The notes under the pieces are model-generated. The model saw nothing but the letters and a program-made list of their open reading frames with translations. It did not search any database and was not told the origin of the DNA. A program made the position numbers and the translations under genes. Of a stretch of DNA of 25,331 nt, positions 7,579 through 14,968 are shown in pieces. Each line of letters opens with the position of its first letter. Positions within the stretch are counted from its first letter, which is position 1. This DNA is from JADKIH01 sp049363815 (GTDB taxonomy: Bacteria; Bacteroidota; Bacteroidia; AKYH767-A; 2013-40CM-41-45), in the NCBI GenBank assembly GCA_049363815.1, contig JBMQEM010000085.1, positions 1 through 25,331 of the forward strand, given 5' to 3'.

Positions 7579-10500
7579 ATGAAATTTAAATTGTACTTCA
7601 AAATGCTCCTTTTAACCGGAGCGCTATTATCATTTTGTAACCAACTCTACGCACAAAACGAATCTGTCTGGAAGGATGCATCTGCTGCAGAATTTTCGGA
7701 GGAATGCTATTTAAAAAGTATGCCCCGCAGTTACCGGTTACTTGAATTGGATCTGAATAAAATTAAAGCACAATTAAATACTGCTTTGTATGATACTGAT
7801 CCAAACGCATTTTCAAATGCTCCGGTAATTTCCCTGCCATTACCTGATGGAGGGTTTGGAAGATTTAAAGTGGTTCGTTCTGAAGTATTACCTGACGGGA
7901 CAAAACCATCTTACTCAAATATCATCAGAACTTTTTCTGCGGTTGGAATTGACGATAAGTATGCAGTAGCAAAACTTGATTATACAATTTTCGGATTTCA
8001 CGCTATGGTTATGACTCCAAGCGGTTGGTTCATGATCGATCCGTATTCACTGACAAATCCGAATCATTACATTTCTTTTTATCGTCGTGATAAGACAGGG
8101 ATGTCTGATTTCAATTGTGAAACTGAAAACGGAGACATCAGAAGATTGAATCCGATAGATCATTCTGCTCCATCTGTAAACAGGACATCTGGTGCAAATC
8201 TGAAGACGTATCGTCTTGCACTTTCCTGTACAGGAGAATATGCTGCCTATTATGGCGGTACGCAGGCAGGAGCATTGTCCGGAATGGTGACTTCAGTGAA
8301 TCGTGTTACTGGAGTATATGAACTTGAACTTTCTGTGCGTCTGGTTTTAATTGCGAATACAACAAAGCTGATATTTTTGAATTCTGGAACTGATCCTTTT
8401 ACCAATAACAATGGGAGTACCATGCTTGGGCAGAATCAAACTGTTACTAATGATTCAATCGGCTCTGCCAATTATGATATTGGTCACGTTTTCAGTACAG
8501 GTGGCGGAGGTGTTGCCGGACTTGGTGTCGTGTGTAACACAACTAATAAAGCTCGTGGTGTAACCGGTTCGGGAACACCGATCGGTGATGCATTTGATAT
8601 TGATTATGTAGCTCATGAAATGGGACATCAGTTTGCAGGTAATCATACTTTCAACGGGGCACTAGGTTCTTGTTCCGGTGCAAACAGAAATGGAAGTACA
8701 GCTTACGAACCCGGATCAGGAACAACAATTATGGCATATGCCGGAATTTGTAGTACTGATAACACCCAAAGCAACAGTGATCCGATCTTTCATGTAAAAA
8801 GTTTAGATGAGATCTTGACTTTTGTTACGACAGGTAGTGGAAGTGGTTGCCCGACTTCGGCAGCAACTGGAAATTCAGCTCCAGTAATAACTGTTCCCGG
8901 AAATTATACAATTCCATATCTGACTCCGTTTTCTTTGACAGGTTCTGCTACAGATGTGAATGGAAATTCACTTACGTATATCTGGGAAGAATATGATCTG
9001 GGAGCACAAGCCCAGGTTAATGCAACTCAAACAGCAGGCTCAACTTTTCCGTTGTTCAGAGTATTCACTCCACAAACTAACGGTACAAGAACTTTTCCAA
9101 AGATGAGTGATATCGTGAATAATACTTCCACTATCGGAGAAAGACTTCCTTCTGTTGCAAGAAATCTGAATTTCAGAATGACTGTCCGTGACAACAGATT
9201 GAACGGTGGTGCTATTTCAAATAATGATACTCCGGTCTTACTTACTGTTATCGCTACTCCTGATACTTTTCTTGTGAAGCAACCCAATACAGCATTGACA
9301 TGGAATTCAGGAACAACGCAGACCGTATTATGGGATGTAGCAGGAACGGATGTTGCACCGATCAGTTGTGCAAATGTCAATATTTATCTTTCTACTGACG
9401 GCGGTTTTACTTATCCGACCACTCTTGCTTCCAATGTTCCAAACACCGGATCGGCAAACATTACCGTTCCCGGAACATTGACATCTACAGCGAGAGTAAA
9501 AGTTGAAGGAGCAGGAAATATATTTTTCGATATCTCAAATGTCAACTTTACGATAGCAGCCGGAAGTAGTGTATTAACAGCGATTACAACACAACCTTTG
9601 GGTTCTGCGATCCTTTGTCCGGGTAGTGTGATCAATGTTAGTTTTACAGGTGACGGTCCTGCAAATGCAGGCAACATATATACAGCACAACTTTCAAGTT
9701 CAACAGGAGTTTTTCCGGGAACTTCAATTGGTACCCTGAGTTCTACTTCAACTTCTGGTACAATCTCATGTACGATTCCAGGAGGAACTGCCGTAGGTAC
9801 AGGATACAGGATCAGGGTTATTTCCTCTAATCCATCTATCATAGGATCAAATAATGGAACCAATCTGACAGTACAGCAAACTATTGGAGCTGCAGGGGTG
9901 ATCACAGGAACTGCAACTGTTTGTGCCGGACAGAATTCTGTTGCATATTCTGTAGCAGCTCTAACCAATGCCACTACATACAACTGGACTTTACCATCAG
10001 GCGCGACAATAGCATCTGGTAGTGGTACAAATTCCATACTGGTTAATTTCAGTAGTGGAGCGGTTTCAGGATCTGTAACTGTTTCCGGTGCCAATACATG
10101 TTTTGCCGGTACATCATCTCCTGCGTTCAACGTTACTGTAAATCCATTACCAACAGCCTTGTCTGCAATCACAGGAAGTTCACCATGCGTTGGTCAGACG
10201 GCAGCATTCAGTGTCACTTCAAATCCAACTGCAGTTTCTTATAACTGGACATTGACCGGCGGAGGAACCATTGTTTCAGGAAGTGGAACAAATTCTATAA
10301 CTGCTAATTTCCCTTCAGCATCGACAGGAACCTTAAGTGTTTCCGGAGTGAATACATGCGGAAGTGGAACAGCATCTACATTGGCAATTAATGTTATTGC
10401 GCAACCTGCATCGCCAACCATATCAGCCGGCGGTCCAACTTCAATTTGCTCAGGTGGTAACGTATCACTTTCATTCACTGCTGATCCCGGGAATATTTAT

Positions 10501-11919
10501 CAGTGGAGAAAAGACGGGACATTGATCGGTTCGACTACAACATTGCCTTTGGTTGCAACAACTGCCGGATCATACAGCCTTGCTTCATGGACACCTCAGG
10601 TTTATTCCACAACTACACCGGTAGCAATTCCGGATAATTTATGTGCAGGTGGTGTAGCAAGTCCGATTGCAATTTCAGGTTACACCGGTACTGTTACAAG
10701 CGCAGGAATATCTATTTCAATTAATATTACTCATACTTATGTTTCTGATTTGATCCTTTCCTTGCAGGCTCCGAATGGACAAATGCTTGCCTTGACGAGA
10801 GCAACAGGTGGGTCGGGAGACAATTTTACCAATACTGTCTTCACAGATGCTGCAAGTACATTGATCACTGCAGGTACGGCGCCATTTACCGGAAGCTTTA
10901 AGCCGATCGGTACAACTGCAACAACATGTACTACTACAACTATTACTACTTTCACCGCAATCGGAGCAGGCGCAATCAATCCAAATGGTACATGGAATTT
11001 AATTGCAATTGATAATGCTAATCTTGATTTAGGAACAATAGATAACTGGTCAATTACAATTCCTGCCAGCACAAATGCTCCATGTTATGGAACAAGTAAT
11101 TCCATTGCTGTAACGGTAACACCTGTTCCTGCAATTGTTTCATTTTCTCCGTCAACAGGAACAACCGGACAGACTGTAACCATAAATGGAAGTGGTTTTA
11201 CAGGAGCGACTGCAGTAACTTTTAATGGAATTAATGCAACATCTTTTACCGTTGTCAATGCCGGTCAGATCACAGCAATTGTTCCTGCCGGTTCAACCAC
11301 AGGTTTGATCTCTGTTGTTACACCTTGTGGAACTGCTAACAGTGCAACTAACTTTACTTCGGAGATCACGCTGAACCTGAAATTATTTATTGAAGGATTT
11401 TATTCAGCTGTGAATACAATGCGCTCTCCCTTGTTAAGTTCAAATTGTGACAGTATCGATGTCCGTCTTTGCTCTGCTGTATCACCATATTCAATTCTAT
11501 ATACTACAAAAGATGCATTTAACACTTCAGGAAATGGAGTATTCAAATTCCCGGGTGCTGCTCTTGGTAGTTCTTATTATATCGTTCTAAAGCACAGAAA
11601 TTCGCTGGAGACATGGAGTGCAAGTCCGGTATCATTTGCAACTACTACTGTGTCGTATGATTTTACTACTGCAGCTAACAAAGCATTTGGTTCAAATCAA
11701 ATCGAGATGTCTGCAGGTGTCTGGGCAATCCGCTCCGGTGATGTAAACCAGGATGGATCTATCAATCATACAGATTTCACATTTTTGCAGTCAACACTTT
11801 CTATCTACTTCCTTGGCTATCAGGTCAGGGATCTTACAGGTGATAATTGCAACGAATCAGCAGATTATTCGCTGATGGAAAATAATTCTAAATTGAATCT
11901 TGTTATACTTAAACCATAG
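7579..11919 (+). CDS. Multidomain secreted metzincin (reprolysin-like) protease
   Basis: A 1446-aa exported protease. Order: signal peptide (1-25, LYA before QNE); prodomain-like region to about 205; reprolysin-like catalytic domain (about 207-425) with HEMGHQFAGNH (346-356), in which H346, H350 and H356 bind zinc and E347 is catalytic, and a Met-turn at IMAYAG (M385); a beta-rich region (433-660); an Ig-like segment; two PKD-like repeats (about 769-941); another Ig-like domain; a proprotein-convertase P-domain (1016-1161) with HTYVSDLILSLQAPNG and NPNGTWNLIAIDN; a TIG/IPT domain (1184-1262); and a C-terminal module (1262-1446) with Ca-binding, dockerin-like loops DVNQDGSIN (1388-1396) and DLTGDN (1418-1423). 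There is no FPNP-type T9SS tail, so the last module may serve sorting. It starts 131 bp after the aminopeptidase; a TATTTTAG box at 7529 with TTG 20 bp upstream is a weak promoter candidate. Confidence 0.92.
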   Translation: MKFKLYFKMLLLTGALLSFCNQLYAQNESVWKDASAAEFSEECYLKSMPRSYRLLELDLNKIKAQLNTALYDTDPNAFSNAPVISLPLPDGGFGRFKVVRSEVLPDGTKPSYSNIIRTFSAVGIDDKYAVAKLDYTIFGFHAMVMTPSGWFMIDPYSLTNPNHYISFYRRDKTGMSDFNCETENGDIRRLNPIDHSAPSVNRTSGANLKTYRLALSCTGEYAAYYGGTQAGALSGMVTSVNRVTGVYELELSVRLVLIANTTKLIFLNSGTDPFTNNNGSTMLGQNQTVTNDSIGSANYDIGHVFSTGGGGVAGLGVVCNTTNKARGVTGSGTPIGDAFDIDYVAHEMGHQFAGNHTFNGALGSCSGANRNGSTAYEPGSGTTIMAYAGICSTDNTQSNSDPIFHVKSLDEILTFVTTGSGSGCPTSAATGNSAPVITVPGNYTIPYLTPFSLTGSATDVNGNSLTYIWEEYDLGAQAQVNATQTAGSTFPLFRVFTPQTNGTRTFPKMSDIVNNTSTIGERLPSVARNLNFRMTVRDNRLNGGAISNNDTPVLLTVIATPDTFLVKQPNTALTWNSGTTQTVLWDVAGTDVAPISCANVNIYLSTDGGFTYPTTLASNVPNTGSANITVPGTLTSTARVKVEGAGNIFFDISNVNFTIAAGSSVLTAITTQPLGSAILCPGSVINVSFTGDGPANAGNIYTAQLSSSTGVFPGTSIGTLSSTSTSGTISCTIPGGTAVGTGYRIRVISSNPSIIGSNNGTNLTVQQTIGAAGVITGTATVCAGQNSVAYSVAALTNATTYNWTLPSGATIASGSGTNSILVNFSSGAVSGSVTVSGANTCFAGTSSPAFNVTVNPLPTALSAITGSSPCVGQTAAFSVTSNPTAVSYNWTLTGGGTIVSGSGTNSITANFPSASTGTLSVSGVNTCGSGTASTLAINVIAQPASPTISAGGPTSICSGGNVSLSFTADPGNIYQWRKDGTLIGSTTTLPLVATTAGSYSLASWTPQVYSTTTPVAIPDNLCAGGVASPIAISGYTGTVTSAGISISINITHTYVSDLILSLQAPNGQMLALTRATGGSGDNFTNTVFTDAASTLITAGTAPFTGSFKPIGTTATTCTTTTITTFTAIGAGAINPNGTWNLIAIDNANLDLGTIDNWSITIPASTNAPCYGTSNSIAVTVTPVPAIVSFSPSTGTTGQTVTINGSGFTGATAVTFNGINATSFTVVNAGQITAIVPAGSTTGLISVVTPCGTANSATNFTSEITLNLKLFIEGFYSAVNTMRSPLLSSNCDSIDVRLCSAVSPYSILYTTKDAFNTSGNGVFKFPGAALGSSYYIVLKHRNSLETWSASPVSFATTTVSYDFTTAANKAFGSNQIEMSAGVWAIRSGDVNQDGSINHTDFTFLQSTLSIYFLGYQVRDLTGDNCNESADYSLMENNSKLNLVILKP
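9883..10401 (+). repeat. Two tandem PKD-like repeats inside the metzincin gene
   Basis: Two copies of about 86 codons each. Both follow a pattern of a Cys near the start, YNWTL in the middle, then SGSGTNSI and a closing NTC: copy one has TYNWTLPSGATIASGSGTNS, copy two SYNWTLTGGGTIVSGSGTNS. They are extracellular spacer or adhesion modules. Confidence 0.7.
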
Positions 11920-11967
11920 TATGATCGAGGTGCAGAACTGTTTTTAATTATAGTATCTGCTTACAAT

Positions 11968-12023
11968 AAATTAAAAGAGAAAATTCTACCTGGTATCAAG
12001 AGTAGAATTTTCTCTTTTAATTT
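11968..12023. terminator. Bidirectional terminator, perfect 22-bp stem
   Basis: Arms 11968-11989 and 12002-12023 are exact reverse complements, with a 12-nt loop (11990-12001). The GAGAAAATTCTAC core is flanked by A/T runs, so both strands give a hairpin followed by a T-rich tract. It ends on the base before the stop codon of the converging 576-aa gene and lies 48 bp after the metzincin stop, so it can end both transcripts. Confidence 0.85.
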
Positions 12024-13754
12024 TTAATTTACTTTAATTAGTTTGTCTGAATAGACGATTGCGCCATCCTGATTTTTGATTGTGATGAGATAAATTCCCT
12101 CATTAAACGAAGAGGACACAGTTTCAATTTTTTGATTTAATGTTATTGAATTTCCAACTGAATTGAAAAGTGAACGCCCTGTCAGGTCATTGATTGAAAT
12201 GTCATAGATCTTTTCTTTATCGTCCATTTGAATTTGAAATGTATTGCTGAATGGATTTGGAAAGATGCCTGTTGTGGTTGGATCATCTGAATTTCTTTTT
12301 CTTAAAGTGCTTGACCAGTAATTTGCTGTTTTATAATACAATTCTTTGTCAGAGGTATAATAAAAGTAAAGCAGATTGTCGTTATCGAATCCCGAAATTG
12401 CTGTTTCAGTTGTTAAGTCCGGCGTCATTTCGTTCATTTGCATTGCATCATGGTTTTGATGAACCAATTCAGGAACTCCGGATGAATAGTCGAAAAAATT
12501 TCCTTTTGCTACACCTTCTCTGCCCATACTTATGGATCCGGATTGAGGAAAATTTGGAGTTGAACTATATAGATCTTCATAATTCCAGGCAACCACTGAA
12601 CCAATTTCTTGCGGTTGTAAAACAATCATAGGATAGGTATTTGGGCTGAAAGGCATACAACCAGCATTTCCGCAAATGTTTCCATTCTGACTGACTCTTG
12701 GCGCAGGAAAATGACCTACTGCTGAAAATGAATAAATGTCTTCATAAGGACCAGTGAATCCGTCAAATGGTCTGTACTCTCTAAATGTAACACCAACTCG
12801 TGTTTGACTGGAGGTTAAGTATGCGTAATATCCATCATTTACAGCTATTGAAGGGTGATCAAGACTATTTGTGACGGCATAAGCTGTTATGAAATCCAAT
12901 TGTTCATAATAGGAATTCCAGGTTGCACTAGAGTAGAACCATCCGATTCGCGAGGAAGCAGCAACAACTGTTTCTTCTGTTCCATCAGTGGTAATGAATG
13001 TAACATAAACCATTGCAGATTCTTCGGGCTTCTCTTCGTTATAGTAAGTAACATCTACATCCGGTTGCCATAATGGTTGTGGCCCACTTCCCGGATCAAA
13101 TTCAAAAGTTCCAAAGCCTTGTTCAATGATGTTATAAACATTGTCAATATAACCGGTCTGATATCCCATAGCTGTGGTTCCATTGTTAAAGCCGTTATCG
13201 TCCCATACAATTGCATAATGCCCATATTCATCTCCTGCAGCATTAATTACTCTTCCACCTGACCCACCTACTGCCAAAACAGAATTAAAAACGAAGTTAA
13301 AGGTCGTTCCCGTCCATTGCCAAACTTCATAAAGTGCATCATGACTACCGGAATAGTCGGCCTCAAAGGCAATGATGGCGTATACGACTGCTCCGTTATG
13401 ATTGCTTACAAGTGCTATTTCAGGATGTGATACCGGCTGAAATTCATAGAAGGATAGAACTTGTGGGCCGCTACCTATATCATAAGCCCAACCTTGATCA
13501 TCACCATCCCATGCAAATACTTTTAAGTTAAAATTACCTTCCCTCCAATATACGCCATCGCAACTTATGTGATTTACATTATTAAATGTAGATGTAGACG
13601 GAGACGAAATAATTGAACTTGTAGTTACTGCAGGGATGATGTCATTCGTCGCAAAAGCTGTACATGAAATAAATAGAAAGACAATTGCTGTTAAATTTCG
13701 AAATCGTTTTGTAAAAAAATTAATTGATTCATGGAGATTAGAGATTGTTTTCAT
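12024..13754 (-). CDS. Unrecognised exported protein with T9SS type A tail
   Basis: A 576-aa protein of unknown function. It has an extended signal peptide (about 1-35; hydrophobic core LTAIVFLFISCTAFA) and a T9SS type A sorting domain from IFPNPFSN (497-504) to the end, with NEGIYLITIKNQDG before a Lys-containing terminus. The region between (36-495) shows recurring beta-strand units of the form HPxIA or QPDVDV followed by a short turn and a V-x-Y/V strand: SHPEIALVSNHNGAVVYA, QPDVDVTYYNEE, DHPSIAVNDGYYAY. These suggest a beta-propeller, which is inference from pattern only. I see no catalytic motif. It is Trp-, Tyr- and Gly-rich like many secreted propellers. The 230-bp spacer upstream (13755-13984) is AT-rich, with a 16-bp AT palindrome (13921-13936) and no consensus promoter that I can find. 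Confidence 0.85.
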   Translation of the reverse strand: MKTISNLHESINFFTKRFRNLTAIVFLFISCTAFATNDIIPAVTTSSIISSPSTSTFNNVNHISCDGVYWREGNFNLKVFAWDGDDQGWAYDIGSGPQVLSFYEFQPVSHPEIALVSNHNGAVVYAIIAFEADYSGSHDALYEVWQWTGTTFNFVFNSVLAVGGSGGRVINAAGDEYGHYAIVWDDNGFNNGTTAMGYQTGYIDNVYNIIEQGFGTFEFDPGSGPQPLWQPDVDVTYYNEEKPEESAMVYVTFITTDGTEETVVAASSRIGWFYSSATWNSYYEQLDFITAYAVTNSLDHPSIAVNDGYYAYLTSSQTRVGVTFREYRPFDGFTGPYEDIYSFSAVGHFPAPRVSQNGNICGNAGCMPFSPNTYPMIVLQPQEIGSVVAWNYEDLYSSTPNFPQSGSISMGREGVAKGNFFDYSSGVPELVHQNHDAMQMNEMTPDLTTETAISGFDNDNLLYFYYTSDKELYYKTANYWSSTLRKRNSDDPTTTGIFPNPFSNTFQIQMDDKEKIYDISINDLTGRSLFNSVGNSITLNQKIETVSSSFNEGIYLITIKNQDGAIVYSDKLIKVN

Positions 13755-13984
13755 TTTGAATGATTTTTAAAATTGTGCTTACTCTTTTTTAACGCTTTTC
13801 AGCATGTGCGTAATACCATTTCAAATTTGGAAAACCAGCCGGCTAGTGACAATAGTAATTAAATATGATTTTTCATGTTTTTAAAAATAACAACCTGATC
13901 AGAAAAAAGCCGAAATTTTTTAAATAATATTATTTATTGATAGCTGAAATGGATATAGAAAAAAAGTGCACTAAGTAAAAATAC

Positions 13985-14851
13985 TTATGTTAACAAAAGA
14001 TCACACAAGACAAATCCTGCAAAAACTATACTGGCAATTCCATTCGTAGTGAAGAATGCGAGATTAACTCTGCTAAGATCATTTGGTTTTACAATTAAAT
14101 GTTGATAGGTAATTAAAACTGCAAAAATAATAAAGCCTGTCCAGTAGATCATTCCAAACGGAAGATAAAGCCCTGCAGCAAAAACAAAACAAACAGAAAG
14201 AAAATGAAGCAAAATAGAAATATTCAAAGCGCCTTTTTTCCCAAACGCTACGGGCATTGAATTCAGTTTTAAGTTACGATCAAATTCTTCGTCTTGTAAG
14301 GCATAAATAATGTCGAATCCACTTACCCAGGTTATGACTGTGAAACTAAAAAGCAGGGGCAGCCAGTCAAATTTTCCTGTGACAGCAAGATAAGCGCCGA
14401 TAGGAGCAAGTGACAATCCTATTCCTAAAATCAAATGACATAACCATGTAAATCGTTTTGTCAGGGAATAGCCCAGCACAACCAGTAATGCAACCGGTGA
14501 TAAATAGAAACAAATTGTATTGATAGAGTAGGTAGTAATTACAAAAGCCAGGGAAGAAAATATAACCAGCATTAATGCTGATTGTGGCCTGATCACTCCT
14601 TTTGGAATTTCACGAACTGCGGTGCGTTGATTCTTTGAATCGATGTCTCTGTCAATAAACCGGTTAAAAGCCATGGCTGCTGTTCTGGCAAAGATCATAC
14701 ACAGTATGACCTTCAGTAGCAAGGATATTTCAAAATGGGAACCTGGTCTGGTGATCGCTAGAGTAAAGCCGATCAGTGCGAATGGCATTGCAAAGACAGT
14801 ATGACTGAATTTTACAAGCGACAGGTAGTTGTTGATTTTTTTTAAGAACAC
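13985..14851 (-). CDS. UbiA-family prenyltransferase (MqnP/UbiA-like)
   Basis: A 288-aa integral membrane enzyme with about eight or nine hydrophobic segments that attaches a polyprenyl chain to an aromatic ring. Both Asp-rich motifs for Mg-diphosphate are present: NRFIDRDID (63-71) and DIIYALQDEEFD (180-191). KFSHTVFAMPFALIG (14-28) is typical of the UbiA-like 4-hydroxybenzoate polyprenyltransferase subgroup, which includes MqnP of the futalosine menaquinone pathway. MenA-type enzymes look different, so I favour MqnP-like, but the substrate is inferred. The start is GTG at 14849-14851: GGAGG lies 8 nt upstream, the family N-terminus is intact from here, and no in-frame ATG lies just upstream. 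An exact -7 box TACATTTG lies at 14869-14876. The subtilase gene is upstream on the same strand, with a terminator between. Confidence 0.88.
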   Translation of the reverse strand: MFLKKINNYLSLVKFSHTVFAMPFALIGFTLAITRPGSHFEISLLLKVILCMIFARTAAMAFNRFIDRDIDSKNQRTAVREIPKGVIRPQSALMLVIFSSLAFVITTYSINTICFYLSPVALLVVLGYSLTKRFTWLCHLILGIGLSLAPIGAYLAVTGKFDWLPLLFSFTVITWVSGFDIIYALQDEEFDRNLKLNSMPVAFGKKGALNISILLHFLSVCFVFAAGLYLPFGMIYWTGFIIFAVLITYQHLIVKPNDLSRVNLAFFTTNGIASIVFAGFVLCDLLLT

Positions 14852-14859
14852 AATTGATT

Positions 14860-14876
14860 CCTCCGGCGCAAATGTA
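14860..14876 (-). promoter_or_regulatory. -7 box and Shine-Dalgarno deciding the GTG start of the prenyltransferase
   Basis: On the minus strand TACATTTG (14869-14876) matches TAnnTTTG and is followed by GGAGG (14860-14864), 8 nt before the GTG. A strong Shine-Dalgarno site is unusual in this phylum. No TTTG is found at the -33 position, and the inferred start of transcription would fall almost on the GGAGG, so one of the two signals may be chance. Confidence 0.4.
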
Positions 14877-14918
14877 GATAAAAAAGCAATTGCTATAATT
14901 AATCTTTCTCCAATAAAA

Positions 14919-14947
14919 AAGCCGGAACAACTGAATTGGTCCGGCTT
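14919..14947 (-). terminator. Intrinsic terminator of the subtilase gene
   Basis: An 8-bp perfect stem AAGCCGGA/TCCGGCTT with a 13-nt loop. On the minus strand the right arm runs into TTTTTTATTGG, a U-tract. It lies 21 bp after the subtilase stop and separates that gene from the prenyltransferase. Confidence 0.85.
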
Positions 14948-14968
14948 AGTAAATTTCTTATTTGGTTT

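Noticed and set aside
9027..9380. 117-codon antisense frame, with similar frames at 10239-10478 and 10737-11072
   Set aside because: Same reason: shadows of the repeat-rich protease coding strand.
9411..10172. 253-codon open frame on the minus strand inside the metzincin gene
   Set aside because: It is antisense to a clear secreted protease in Thr/Gly/Ser-rich repeat DNA, where stop codons are rare on the other strand. Its translation is low-complexity (Val/Pro/Ala-rich) with no signal or domain.
13921..13936. 16-bp AT-only palindrome upstream of the 576-aa gene
   Set aside because: Exact, but made only of A and T in an AT-rich spacer, where such palindromes arise easily; no other operator evidence.
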